NCBI GenBank assembly: GCA_009760855.2
Contig: WPIO01000019.1
Location: 638,501-702,500, forward strand
Direction: 5' to 3'
Length of the DNA stretch: 64,000 nt
DNA from: Cristatella mucedo
Taxonomy: Eukaryota > Bryozoa > Phylactolaemata > Cristatellidae
Shown here piece by piece: positions 12,100 through 22,081 of this stretch (its first letter is position 1; every line of letters begins with the position of its first letter). The notes below the pieces were generated by a model, which did no database searches, was not told the DNA's origin, and was given only the letters and a program-made list of their open reading frames with translations. Position numbers and translations under genes: made by a program.

Positions 12100-13680
12100 G
12101 TCTCAGCTAAGCCAGATTGGGTTTTTTGAGAAATACATGAAAAAATACTAGCATTCCAAACACAATTAAGAATTATTTCTCATCTTGATTGCTATCAAGC
12201 ATAACCCAGCATACAGTGCTTCACTGCCTTTTACCTTTTCAGATATGAGCAAGCAGCTCCTAAAAGTCACTGCTAGTCAGCTGCCATTGCCTACGAAGGG
12301 CCAGTTGAATAACTTGCGCAATTCCGAAGAAACCACATCTTCGCTCCTGCTGTCAATTCTAGTACGTTCTGCCAGGTCGTCCTGCGTTTTTACTTCCATG
12401 CTTTCTACTTCCTTGATTGTCCCTCAAGATCACAGCTATACCTCTTGTTTTGTCTTTGCAGCATGAGAAAAAATCTGTTGGTATCCGGGTCTTATCTGAA
12501 TAGTAAGGTGCTCTCAATTCACCTTATTGCAAGAAAAGGAAACCTTGGCTTACCTTATTCACACCAAAAGCCAACCAGGCTTAGAGTTTTCCATAGAACA
12601 ACCTCCGGCTTGTCTCCAAACTAGTCTCTGTGGCTCGGTAGAGTCACAGTCGGAGATACACAGACGCATATAAAAATTACTTGGTCAATTCGAGATCATT
12701 CAGAGTAGGTGCCGCCGCCTCTGTTATGATGTGCTTAATTGTACATAAAAGTTTTTTGAAAGAAGAATAAAAGTCCCTCACTAGAACCCTGCTAATGCTA
12801 ATAATTCTAAAACACAGGAATTTTTGAATTTCAAGTAGTCTTAGTAGTGAAATTCATCGTATTCTTAAACCTTCTGAATAGCTTCTCTTTTTCCCTTAAC
12901 AATTGGTAAAGAAAAAGTATATGCAAGTAAAGTTTTGACAGTTCGAAAGGGATTAGTGATTCTTCCTAAGAGCTACGTAATTTTTCATAAATGTAAGCTC
13001 ACTTAATTAGGTAAGAGCTTACATACACTACACTCAATATGGTGGTTATTGTTAGTTTCTTTTAGACTGAACATTACATTATTTTGGTATGCCTCCAAGT
13101 GGAATGCTTGAAGGTAAGTAGTTCCAGAGCCTCACTGTTTGATCTTTCAATAGTCTGACCAGAGAAAACACTCTAGGAAATAAATCTCTCTGCTTAAGGC
13201 AGGGAACATGCAAGTACATGGTACATAATTTATGCATATACCTACATCGAGAAATAAATAAATAAATAAATATATGTACTACTCACAATTTAATTGATAA
13301 AAAAGTAATTTAAATGTATACCCATTTAAAAACATACGTTATCTAAGTAACTAGTTAATCTAGATTGGTTAATAGGGTAAAAATTAAGGCTGCTAGGCAT
13401 TTTTTGCCCTTTAACAACGTCAAAGTCAATAGCTTAATTAATTGTGGGCAGGTCCAGTTAACCAATGTTTTGGTACTCTCCCAGTAAAAGATAAAAGTTG
13501 ATTTACTTATCATCACCAATCTTGCCACAGGGTGCGGTTTTGTCTATATACCATTCATTCATAAACCAGAACGAGCATTCACTTTTTAAAATCGATAAGT
13601 GGTGGACGATGGCTGACAGTAACATCTAAGAAGCAACTTAGCTGTTTTACAACAACTATCGGTTAAGTTGCATCCTTGCT
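12100..13680. other. Copy A-specific intronic segment, no recognised feature
   Basis: About 1.6 kb of AT-rich intron without a counterpart in copy B (59000-59110). Contains (AAAT)n at 13255-13275 and the 10-bp stem at 12991. No gene seen. Confidence 0.6.
12991..13024. repeat. Perfect 10-bp stem with 14-nt loop
   Basis: ATGTAAGCTC (12991-13000) and GAGCTTACAT (13015-13024) are exact reverse complements. In the copy A-specific part of gene A intron 4. Confidence 0.7.
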
Positions 13681-13737
13681 GGCAGGTAATCTTGTGTGAT
13701 CGAATCATTCAGAGGTGCTGCGCTATAAGTGACTCAC

Positions 13738-13847
13738 GCGTCCGTTAGTGCAAAGTCCGGTTTCCATAAATCCTTGGCACCCAGGACAATGCGATCGAGG
13801 CCATTATAATCCAAAGGATTCCAGGTTAGTCTGTTGTCCATCCAGGT
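13738..13847 (-). CDS. Gene A exon 4: loops D and A of the ligand-binding domain
   Basis: Exactly 110 nt, the invariant length of nAChR exon 4. Encodes TWMDNRLTWNP, DYNGLDRIVLGAKDLWKP and DFALTD, matching the family signature 'W.D..L.W.P..Y.G...I..P...IWKPD..LYN'. The loop D tryptophan is present. The loop A tyrosine position (second residue after 'DFAL' equivalent) reads Thr. Ends in phase 2 at a GTGAGT donor (13732-13737). The acceptor ...TATCGAAG is weak near the AG but has a U-rich tract upstream. Confidence 0.95.
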
Positions 13848-14000
13848 CTTCGATATAGTAGGATCGACAACAAAAATAATAGAGGCAGACTGTTCGGAAA
13901 TGCTTGGCAAAGCTACTTGGCAATGGTATATGCATTTTGGCACCGATTCTACATGCTGTTAGTGTCAACAGCAAGTACAATTCAACTCTGTTCGACTCAC

Positions 14001-14045
14001 CGCTAGTATGACACCAGCAATGCTGATGGTAAGAAGATGTTCCTC
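14001..14045 (-). CDS. Gene A exon 3: 45-nt exon of the nAChR family
   Basis: Exactly 45 nt, phase 0 to 0, encoding EEHLLTISIAGVILA between a TTACAG acceptor and a GTGAGT donor. It corresponds to the 'DE.NQ.L.T..WL...W' strand of nAChRs. A 45-nt exon 3 in this phase is conserved across nAChR genes, which supports the family assignment independently of residue identity. Separated from exon 2 by an 85-nt intron. No ORF search would have found this exon alone. Confidence 0.9.
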
Positions 14046-14130
14046 CTGTAACAAGGATCGATTGTTAGCCACTAATGGGCTCAAAGTTTGCTGCTATGAC
14101 GCTCCGTAGTAGAAGGAGCAGAATACTTAC

Positions 14131-14261
14131 AATGTCGTCGACAGATGATAGGTAGAGCTCAATGTTGACTTCCGTTGACTGGTTGACTGGTGGAGGTCTA
14201 GCGTCCTTAGAATAACCGTTGAGCAGAGTTCGGATGAGTGCTTCTTCACTTGCAGAGGTGT
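14131..14261 (-). CDS. Gene A exon 2: N-terminal helix and first beta strand of the ligand-binding domain
   Basis: 131 nt. Begins after a pyrimidine-rich ...CATGCAG acceptor and ends in phase 0 at a GTAAGT donor (14125-14130). It encodes the receptor N-terminal helix (EEALIRTLLNGYSKDARP) and first strand (VNIELYLSSVDDI). The pattern 'LL..Y....RP..N.S..V.V.L.L..I' is the usual start of mature nAChR subunits. NQS is a possible N-glycosylation site. The splice completes a split Asp codon with exon 1. Same length and nearly the same sequence as gene B exon 2. A (GA)n tract lies only about 75 bp upstream in the intron. Confidence 0.92.
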
Positions 14262-14307
14262 CTGCATGAAAGCAAGATTCCCAAAGCCGGAAGCCATAAC
14301 AACAAAA

Positions 14308-14334
14308 GCAGCAGCAGCAGCAGCAGTAGTAGTA

Positions 14335-14412
<78 letters not shown>
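14308..14412. repeat. (CAG/TAG)n then (GA)n, next to gene A exon 2
   Basis: Trinucleotide run (AGC)n/(AGT)n at 14308-14337, then (GA)n to 14412. Starts about 45 bp upstream of the exon 2 acceptor; not present upstream of gene B exon 2. Confidence 0.95.
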
Positions 14413-14416
<4 letters not shown>

Positions 14417-14743
14417 AGAGAGAGTGAGCGGAAGAGACCAAGTGAGATGCCGAGTACTATTATTTTATCAAGACTGATGCGTCTTATACCAGACTTTAAC
14501 ATTCGCTTCTATTTTGAGTCTCATACCATAGATCTATCCATCAGTGCTCATCTTGGTACGTGATAGTTTATATGCTACAGCTGAGACAGTATGCTTTTCA
14601 CGACCATGAATATAAATAATTACCACATACATACACAAAGGCTCGTAGTGTAAGCATACATTATATTTTGAAACCTAATATGTTAGTCTCTACGTAAATA
14701 TTCATATTCAACTGCAGCTGTTAAGATGATCCCCTTGGGGAAA

Positions 14744-14773
14744 TGTGAAATGCTGACTATTCAGCATTTCACA
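14744..14773. repeat. Perfect 13-bp stem-loop in gene A intron 1
   Basis: TGTGAAATGCTGA, loop CTAT, then exact reverse complement TCAGCATTTCACA. Just before it is a small palindrome CCCCTTGGGG (14731-14740). Confidence 0.85.
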
Positions 14774-15174
14774 CTTCCTGCAAGGAAACTGCTGAAGCCG
14801 TAGCAGTAAAGAGCCGCGGTTTGGAAACTCATCAACTTATGGCCCGTAATGTGTTTTCATCTTGACATTCACTATTTTTCAATGCATTTATTGACACCAG
14901 CTCTCGATAGCCTTAGTATCTCTTCCTGTAATTCCACTCAATCAGGTAGTACCATAGAGTAATTCAGTTGTACACGAGCTAAGGACTGCTCAAGGGGCCG
15001 ACGTCGAGAACTTTTTAACAATAAATATCTGCAATATCCCGCTCTTCCCCACTCAATGCAACTAATTTGAGGTGCAGTTAATTTATTTTGTCTACGCACG
15101 AAGCCGATGGCTCGCCGAGAGCGTTGGCACAGACTGGCTATGCTGCTTCGGCGAGATGTCGGGAGTGCATCTTT

Positions 15175-15188
15175 ATTTCTCTCTCTTT

Positions 15189-15225
<37 letters not shown>

Positions 15226-15300
15226 CTCTCTCTTTCTCTCTCTTTCTCTCTCTTTCTCTATCTCTCTCTTTCTCTCTCTTTCTCTCTCTCCCCCTCCCTC

Positions 15301-15389
<89 letters not shown>
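15175..15389. repeat. (CT)n tract in gene A intron 1
   Basis: About 215 bp of CTCTCT with TTTCTCTC interruptions. On the gene's strand this is a purine run. Confidence 0.95.
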
Positions 15390-15391
<2 letters not shown>

Positions 15392-15577
15392 TGTCGGCCG
15401 ACTGAGCAGCTTGAGAGGTGCACCGGTCCAGCGAAGTAGGACCAGCACGAGTGAGCGTTCGGGCCGAAAGCAGGCAAACGCCTGGGCGTGCTGAGTCAGT
15501 GAGGGAAAGGTAGGAGTGATGAGCGAGTGCTCTGTGTGTCGGGTCCGCCCGACGGCCGTACACGTGCTGCAGACCTG

Positions 15578-15599
15578 ACGGTGCTCGGCCGAGCACCGT
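15578..15599. repeat. Perfect 22-bp palindrome next to gene A exon 1 donor
   Basis: The half-site is ACGGTGCTCGG followed directly by its reverse complement. It begins four bases inside intron 1 beyond the GTAAGA donor (15603-15608), so the nascent RNA could form a GC-rich stem there. Confidence 0.85.
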
Positions 15600-15608
15600 T
15601 CTTCTTAC

Positions 15609-15699
15609 CTACGGCTGCCCTGGCGGTGCCGAGCGAGCTGCAGAGGACGAGCAGAAGCAGACATTTTCCCGGCATGTCCGACAGTCGCCACCCGATCAC
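15609..15699 (-). CDS. Gene A exon 1: start codon and signal peptide
   Basis: Encodes MIGWRLSDMPGKCLLLLVLC followed by SSLGTARAAV and the first base of the next codon. This is a classic secretion signal: short polar start, Leu/Val/Cys hydrophobic core, then small residues (ARA-A) for signal peptidase. The exon ends at a GTAAGA splice donor (15603-15608) in phase 1, matching the two-base start of exon 2. Two in-frame ATGs (15697-15699 and 15673-15675) are possible starts; the downstream one gives a shorter n-region and is equally plausible. The exon sits in a CpG-rich stretch, consistent with the gene's 5' end. No counterpart was found for gene B. Confidence 0.8.
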
Positions 15700-16981
15700 T
15701 TTTTTGCTTAGCTCAACTCCACCGACTTAGCTCGACTTCTTTCCAATCCTTTTTTAGTCGCTCTCCGGCGCCTGCCGATTGTTTGCAATACTCCGGAGTA
15801 GTTTCGCGAGCGAGGAGTAGCTTGCTACGTACAGCTGCAGCGACCGACCTTCGGCGGCCTTCGTCAGCAACGGTTGTCATAGCTGGTGAATTAAGCCAAT
15901 GGGAGCACTAGGTTCACTATCCTTAGACACCCCAGTCCTGCCAGTAATACTATTGTTCCTTGGCGCGGGGGCGTGGAATTGGACAGAGGTCAATCCACAG
16001 CCGATTGTACTGCAGTGTGCCAGCTCAGCTTTGTATTGCTGTCGCTTGGCGCCCCCGCCCCGATTTCAAGTTCAGTCGGGCACCTAGGCGTCGAGTCAGT
16101 TTCCAGTGAACCTAACGCTCGTCATGGTGCGACCAAGGCTGAAGTTTTACCTGCGATCACAAATTAATCGCTTTGGAAGAGTCTGAGCGTAGCCGCACCA
16201 AAGACTCTTTCACTGAAGGAGCTCGTGATTACATTTCTTGGATTGAAAGACAAACCCAGCTGACATTGACTAGCTTCAACTTTAAAGGCTAATGAGCTAT
16301 CTCCGGCAACCTTGCTCGTACGAAGCTACAACGGTCTGTCCAAGTAAGAGATTGAATGCCTATGAAATCGTATACTAGCTATCTAGCACGATTGCATGAC
16401 CTTATATAGGCGCGATCGCTGGCCTTTCCTCTGAACAATCTTACATTGCCTGATCGTGAGCTCACTAATACCATTGCACTAGCCAGTCGCTAGACAGTCA
16501 TTTTGTGTGTATCATAGGCACCGATTCGCGAACAGAAATTGAGTTCTCTTGGGGGCTATACAAACGAATTATATTTGTGTCCAATAATGTTAGAGTCGTG
16601 CCATGGCTACCACAGCGCCACATTAACTTTTCATAGTCTATTCTTAAGTTCGTGCACGCCCAGAGTCAAGTGCCAGACGGGACAGGAGCGAAAAGTACCC
16701 GTGATAGTAAACGGGAATACGACGGGCCAGGAACCGTCTGGGTATGCGTGACCAGTCCGGATCCTTAATTTAGACCCGTAAGGAGCAATCAAAATTCCAG
16801 TGTATTTCTCGGAGCAGAACAACAAATAAAATGTAAAGCAGCTGGGAAAATTAAGTTCAGCCATCGGCCGTTGGAGCAAAAACATTTAGCTAACATGAGG
16901 TTAAAAAAATAACAGCAAATAATAATTAATATCTACAAACTGCGTCTCTGTAAAGATATCTATTGCATCTATGTCCCTCGA

Positions 16982-17121
16982 TGGCACACTAGGTAAGGCG
17001 GTAGCTTTCATGACCTCGGTCCTGATGTCGTGGGTTCGATTTTTGTGGTGGGCAATCCTTTATCGCCACTGCAAGCGGATGTGATAGCTGTTAAGGCTCT
17101 TCAGTCGCTATACAAAAAGAG
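16982..17121 (+). mobile_element. tRNA-derived SINE
   Basis: Pol III promoter-like boxes: box A TGGCACACTAGGTAAGG at the start and box B GGGTTCGAT (17032-17040), about 50 bp apart. A family body follows (ATCCTTTATCGCCACTGCAA, GTGATAGCTGTTAAGGCTCT, AAGAGGCTG). Same family as 57892, 26258 (minus) and 29278 (minus). Confidence 0.75.
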
Positions 17122-17552
17122 GCTGCTTAATCAGCTAGGATTTATTTATTTTATTTATTTGTGTCCCGCTCTTAATTATGAGCACCTACGTTGAGCACGG
17201 GGCTCAGCTTGAAATTCCTTGCACCTGCTTGTCCCGTTCGCCGACCCCGACTTTAAAAAAATCCTTACCGTCATATGCCAATGCATTTATGTACCAATTC
17301 AAGAGCCGGCAGAATCCAAACAATCCTATGGGATCTCGTCCACGTGGTTATTCGCTGTCTCCAGTGGCACTAGGTGCTGTCATACAGGATATTGAGGCTG
17401 GGAAGCTCACGTGGAGCCCACATAGTGGGCCTAGCTGCCGCATGTAGCACCAAGTTGAGAATGCAGCTCAAGGGAATCTCTTGGGAAGAGGTTTCTAAAA
17501 GTAAGCGAAGGCGTAAGTGAGTGAGACCGACTTAGAGTAAACAATAAACAGG

Positions 17553-17554
<2 letters not shown>

Positions 17555-17622
<68 letters not shown>

Positions 17623-17751
17623 AATGAAGAGAGTGAGACAGAGATAGAGAAAGGGAGAGATAGATAAATTTAGATAAATGCAAAGAAAGCTAGAGAGATA
17701 GAGAAAGAGAAAAATAAGAGATAGAAAAGGAGAGGGAGATGAGAGACAGAA

Positions 17752-17820
<69 letters not shown>
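17555..17820. repeat. Two (GA)n tracts with purine-rich spacer
   Basis: (GA)n at about 17559-17620 and 17758-17819, separated by AGATAGAGAAAG-type sequence. Intergenic. Confidence 0.95.
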
Positions 17821-17821
<1 letters not shown>

Positions 17822-17879
17822 AAGAGTTCAGTAGGTTCATCTGTCTGTTGCAACATGTTTTCGGCTGCTATGCACTCCA

Positions 17880-19015
17880 ATGCTGCACTTGGTGAGCTGC
17901 TGAGAGGGTCTCGAGCGAGCTTGAGGCATTGTGCAGCAAACTTGCTAACTTGGCCGCGAGGCTAAGTTGGCTGCCATCGGTCCCTGCTTGCATTAGCGAA
18001 CTTCGGCAGGAAAAGAAAAGTCAAGTGCACCAGTCTCTTTTGTGGTTGGTGAACCGGCCAGTGCGAATTATTGCGGCATTGTAGTTCATCGAGTCGTACC
18101 CCATATAATCGATAGGCATCAAAGGAGCCACAGGGCTGGAAGCCGCACCTATCGACGCCTTACTGCAGTTTTGCTAAGCAGTGCTAATAGGTGCCAGTCG
18201 AAGTTTGAGTCAAAGAGGCAGCAGTGGCTGCCCAAGGCGCCACTGCTGCTGTTGCATGCTCGCTCTTGCCGATGCCGTGGCGCAGGCCTGTCCGTTCTGC
18301 CTGCGAACGTAACGACGTTGCAGCATTTTCATGAATATTTAATCTGTTTGGGTATGGTACTCCGCATTCGCGAGTGACTCTAGAGTTAAATGCCATTACT
18401 ACTAGCTCTTCGTCATCGTTACTACTAACTCTAGCTCTCCATCTAGCTGAGCACCCAAGTGCTCCGCTTTTGAGGCTAGGCGTTGGCACGCCAAAATAAT
18501 CTTATGTGTTTCGTGGTCTTTCCCTTCTCTAGCTCCACTATACCTGGCAAAGATACTTCCAAATAAGGCTGGGCATCGCACCACTTGCTGTTCTGAATCC
18601 AGTTGTTTGGCTGTGCCTCTAACTAACCTAAATCCTTTGGGGGCATCAGCTCATATGCTCGAAAAGTTGGGAACCAAATTCAATCGACCGACGTCTAACT
18701 ATTATTACTGTAGTCTAAAAATACAAATTTGACTCCTGAATTCGCTGTGCTTACGCTTTTCCTCAGTTTCTCAAGGGCCTTGTTGATAGCATGACTGACT
18801 TGAGCTTCGCAATTCCCAAGTTCTTCTTCTTCATCCCAGTCTCTCCGTTGTTGGTTGCAAGATTGTCTCTTGCCTTCAGCTGCTACGACATAGCCTTCAC
18901 TTAAAGTTCATCAGTCCACTGTTACTCGTGAATACTAAAAGCTGCAGGTCGCAGACAGGTGTAAAAACAGAGTTAATGCAATAAAGAGTGAGCATGGGAA
19001 ATTGAAAAAAGGGTT
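17880..19015. other. Intergenic DNA, nothing recognised
   Basis: Between the GA tracts and the RLE LINE. Frames up to 111 codons show no family motif. Confidence 0.5.
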
Positions 19016-19019
19016 AGTT

Positions 19020-19057
19020 ATGGATATAAATATATATATAAATATATATATACATAT

Positions 19058-19092
<35 letters not shown>

Positions 19093-19150
19093 ATCTATGT
19101 ATCTATTGATATATGTATACCCTGTGTATGCATTTACATATATACACACA
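19020..19150. repeat. (TA)n-rich microsatellite at the 5' cut of the RLE LINE
   Basis: TATATA/ATACATATA stretches, ending in (CA)n. The LINE homology begins right after it. Confidence 0.9.
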
Positions 19151-19159
19151 CATGCAGCA

Positions 19160-20735
19160 CAAGTGCTTCGTGGTCGCCCGCCGAAGTACGTAGGCCGTGC
19201 CTGCTTCCGTCTCCTTACACAGCCGACAGATCCCTGAGCTGCCAGAGAAGGAGTCTTTGACCTATCTCGGAGCCCCACAAGGTCTCGGGCGGCCTAGGGC
19301 CGAGATTGAGCAGGCCTGTTGATCCCTCGATATGTATTTTCGCTTACTGGAGGCAAGCTTTATCGCCCCCTGGCAAAAGCTCGATGCCCGGCATATCTAT
19401 CCTTCTGCCACGGCTCGATTACCTCTGCCGGGCGCGGCAGGTGCCTAAGGCGGCCTTGCTTCTGGCCAAGAAGACTTGCAGAGCTCTGCCAGTCCGTGTA
19501 TGGCTTGACTTCAGCTTGACACACTTCCTGTTAGCACCACGCTCAGCCGGAGGCATCGGCCCCATACGCCTCTAGATCAACTCGGAAATCCTCCAAGTAG
19601 CTCAGGCCTGCCGTATATTCTGCTACTCTGACCTGTGCTTGCGACGCGTCGCACGAAGCCGCTTTGACCTGGTGGTTGACAACATGGGCGGCACGCCTTC
19701 GTCTGACGAGGAGCGTTCGAGGTATTTTAGGTCAGCCACTTTCGACCTCCGAAATAGGGTCGGCCCAGCCCCGCTGTGGGTGGATGCATGACAATGCCTT
19801 AACGGCTTTCCTGTCGCATCTCGCTGGCCAGTTCGGACGTCCATGTGGTCTCAAATGACTCCGACAAGATAAAGTGCATTATTATTAAGATGGAACACTC
19901 ATTTGTGCCTCGAGTTGCCATCTCAAAACTGCGAGAGTTCGCAAAGTTGGCTGAAGGCCGGGCTTGGGCGGCCCAACCCGCTCAGGGCAGGGTCAGCCGT
20001 TACCTGGCCACGGACAGGCTCGCTACCCACAGCCACTTTCAGAGCATGGGTCTCGGCGTGTCGTTCAGGGCCTGGAGGTTCGTTTGCCGTGATTGCCTGG
20101 ACGGGCTGTCGGTGGGCGCCGCTAGGAGCCGGCCATAGCCAGGAACAACCACCAACTGCCGCCTTTGCCGTAGTAAGACTGAGACCGTCTGCTACGTACA
20201 AGCCACTGCCGACCGATGCTGCTAGCAATAACGGCTCGCCGCAACCTGTTTCTGGGTCGCCTAATCAGGGCTATTCCGGCCACTGTGCTCTCTTGCCTCT
20301 CGGCAGTTCACGCCTTCCCGCTTGCCTGGGGTCCGGGGCTCATGCCGAAACTGGTAATCGACAACCTCACCGACGTGGCCATAGTCAACGTAACGGTTCC
20401 GTTTGACGGCAGCAAGGATGCCCTGGTGGTGGCAGCAAGGAAAATAAGTACGAGTCTGTAAATAGCCGATCTTTCCTGACCGCTGGCTGCCGGTCGGCAG
20501 TGGTGAGGCCCTTCGTGGTCAGCGTTCTGGGTTGCTGGTTGCCGAATAAGGAAGCCTGCCTGACGGACCTCGTAATTTTGAGCAAGGACGGGCGGCATTG
20601 CGGCGGCTGTGCGTCTCAGATGCCATTTCCGGTTCGTCGTGTAGTCTCTGTTCCTAAACCGGAAAGCGCGGGTAGCCGCGGCCACGGCAGGGTGAAGGTG
20701 CTCCGGCTAAGGTACTGTGATTTTTGAAAATATTG
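19160..20735 (+). mobile_element. Non-LTR retrotransposon with restriction-like endonuclease (R2/NeSL type), 5'-truncated and decayed
   Basis: GC-rich block unlike its surroundings. Early part carries the RT C-terminal region (TYLGAPQGLGRPRAEIEQAC, about 19250-19317; later the GGIGPIRL motif at 19550-19575). The end encodes ARRNLFLGRLIRAIPATVLS and LMPKLVIDNLTDVAIVNVTV-PFDGSKDAL (20225-20440), which matches the restriction-like endonuclease core 'KPD....D...IVDVTVPFE....L' of R2/NeSL-group elements. The upstream RT is cut off at the (TA)n at 19020-19150. Frameshifts and stops throughout. Ends near 20735 in an AT-rich tail. Confidence 0.75.
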
Positions 20736-20747
20736 TATATACAAAAA

Positions 20748-20759
20748 GTTATATATACA

Positions 20760-20798
<39 letters not shown>

Positions 20799-20800
20799 AC

Positions 20801-20836
<36 letters not shown>
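20748..20836. repeat. (TA)n then (GA)n
   Basis: (TA)n about 20765-20791 and (GA)n 20803-20835, following the 3' end of the RLE LINE. Confidence 0.9.
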
Positions 20837-20837
<1 letters not shown>

Positions 20838-20839
20838 CC

Positions 20840-21660
20840 AATGGAAAAGCAGGAAGCAGGTTAGCATTAATGCTAGAAATTTTGTTTCGAAAACCTGCTA
20901 GACCTGGAACAGTCACTACCGGCACGAGTCTCAATACTACGGATCTGTTTTTAATGCATGGGCTTGAGACAGTTTTATGCGGACCGTCGCTTTTTGCCGT
21001 GTGCAGGTCGACGCTTAGCTTTCATTTAAGTCAAGACTACCTTCATTTTTATCTCTGTCTACAAGTACGTATAGAGGCGCTTAGATCTAATATTTAATTA
21101 GATGAGGTAAAAGTAAAGTTTAAAAAGTAGTCGTTGTCTAATGTAGCAGCGTCGTTTTTAGAATCGCAGAAAAGCTTCAACGACAATCAAACCTGCATGC
21201 AATGACCATTAAAGGCTCGCCTGCTCAGAACTTGACCCATGACCTTGATCGCCAAGTCTAGGATTGTACTTGCACGTGCTGATTGAACGGAAAGTGGCTG
21301 CGACTTGCAGCTCCTTTAGAACAGACCTGCTTAGTTGTGGGTTGCAAGTGGATGCCGATTTGTGGACTTGTAGCATAAGCGCTTCTGAGTTCATCTTATA
21401 TCCGACGAAAAGGAGTACATTTATCTCATTGGCTTGGACATTCATTAGGAGTTAAATAAGGATGATGCATATCCCGACCATAGCTTCAAGCAGTAGTGAA
21501 AATTTTATAGTCCTTTTCCGAAAGAAATGCACCTAAATTCTAGGCATTTGCATGCGGCCAATAGCACTGCCTTGTTCTCTCTTTACAGATGAGGCAAGAT
21601 GACACCAATAACAAATTAGTCTAAAGGTTATGGTTTCCCCGAATCAACATGTCTAGCAGT
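20840..21660. other. Downstream flank of gene B
   Basis: Should contain the 3' UTR of gene B (stop at 21666). No canonical AATAAA on the minus strand was seen close to the stop; a variant ATTAAA occurs near 21092. The true end is undetermined. Confidence 0.4.
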
Positions 21661-21665
21661 GCAAT

Positions 21666-22004
21666 TTATAGGGCCACGCGAGCGGTTACACACAACCAGA
21701 TAACTACCACCGTGAAGAGCAGAAAGTTGGTGACGTCAAGGACTTTGCTGAAGGTATTCCACTTTTGCTTCAGCCTATTCCGTCCATTTCGAGTTCTCAT
21801 CACTGCCTCTACGTTTTTTACTGACTCGGATAGATTCCACATGTGCTCGTCCTCGATCTCGCTCTGGGTAATGGAGCTGTCCTGGGACGAGTCCGTACTT
21901 TTACCAACTCTGAATAGTGATTTAGCTGACATTGAATCATCGTCGTCGACCAATAAATACTTTGGCGTGATTCTAAATAGTACACCCAGTTTGCGTAGAA
22001 ATAC
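21666..22004 (-). CDS. Gene B exon 10: intracellular loop, MA helix and M4, with stop codon
   Basis: 339 nt, 112 codons plus TAA (21666-21668), after a TTTTAG acceptor. Starts VFLRKLGVLFRITPK, completing the 'PPW...VFL..L' motif from exon 9. A short acidic, Ser-rich stretch (VDDDDSMSAKSL, SSQDSSITQSEIEDE) is followed by a basic amphipathic MA helix (RTRNGRNRLKQKW) and M4 (VLDVTNFLLFTVVVIWLCV). The protein ends five to six residues after M4, so there is almost no extracellular tail. Together with exon 9 the M3-M4 loop is about 100 residues, on the short side for nAChRs. Confidence 0.93.
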   Translation of the reverse strand, partial: VFLRKLGVLFRITPKYLLVDDDDSMSAKSLFRVGKSTDSSQDSSITQSEIEDEHMWNLSESVKNVEAVMRTRNGRNRLKQKWNTFSKVLDVTNFLLFTVVVIWLCVTARVAL

Positions 22005-22081
22005 CTAAAATGAGCAATGCATCGGGTCAGAAAAGAAGAGGATTTTAAAACCACAATTGACGAAGCAGCACTAACACCAAC

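Larger units (their letters stand above)
1..14300. repeat. Segmental duplication copy A
   Basis: Piecewise collinear with copy B (about 34790-59740). Matching anchors (A with B): 85-125 with 34890-34930; 190-480 with 38235-38500; LTR element 485-5790 with 38615-41340; 5800-7700 with 41370-42810; 7970-8250 with 46310-46660; 8290-8530 with 46930-47150; 8560-8950 with 47210-47615; 9150-9480 with 52830-53205; 9480-10330 with 57160-58160; 11355-12000 with 58250-58900; 13690-14300 with 59130-59740. Intronic identity remains easy to see by eye, so the event is not ancient. The left border is outside the window. Copy A has extra DNA at about 10440-11350 and 12100-13680. Confidence 0.85.
6452..15699 (-). 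other. Gene A: Cys-loop receptor subunit (nAChR-like), exons 1-6; 3' part outside window
   Basis: Gene model spanning six exons on the minus strand: 15609-15699, 14131-14261, 14001-14045, 13738-13847, 6818-6922, 6452-6625. All junctions have GT/AG borders and compatible phases (1, 0, 0, 2, 2, then 2). The product starts with a signal peptide and covers the extracellular ligand-binding domain through the Cys-loop. The four membrane helices must be encoded left of base 1. Family knowledge: such subunits form pentameric ligand-gated ion channels in the plasma membrane. The 45- and 110-nt exons are diagnostic of nAChR genes. The intron between exons 4 and 5 (6.8 kb) carries a solo LTR, a LINE crumb and microsatellites; the one after exon 6 carries a Ty3/Gypsy element. 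Seen: exons and phases. Inferred: that they form one transcript. Confidence 0.9.
15480..15960 (-). promoter_or_regulatory. CpG-rich 5' region around gene A exon 1
   Basis: The stretch is visibly richer in G+C and CpG (runs such as CGGCCGTACACG and CGCCCGACGGCCG) than the surrounding AT-leaning DNA, and it contains gene A's first coding exon. This is what a 5' UTR or CpG-rich promoter would look like. No TATA box or defined start site was identified, so the promoter call is inference. Confidence 0.35.

Noticed and set aside
15072-15494. Long frames rich in Leu/Ser (plus) or Arg/Glu (minus)
   Set aside because: They translate a (CT)n/(GA)n microsatellite; the same artefact occurs at 8891-9211, 14065-14502, 17431-17880 and 47554-47989.
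21085-21100. ATTAAA on the minus strand as gene B's polyadenylation signal
   Set aside because: About 570 bp past the stop with nothing else supporting it; such hexamers are common in AT-rich DNA.
22076-22081. GTTGGT donor after exon 9 as evidence of a pseudogene
   Set aside because: Weak but a valid GT donor; phase and the PPWLEK|VFL join are exactly as in the family, and all other exons are open.
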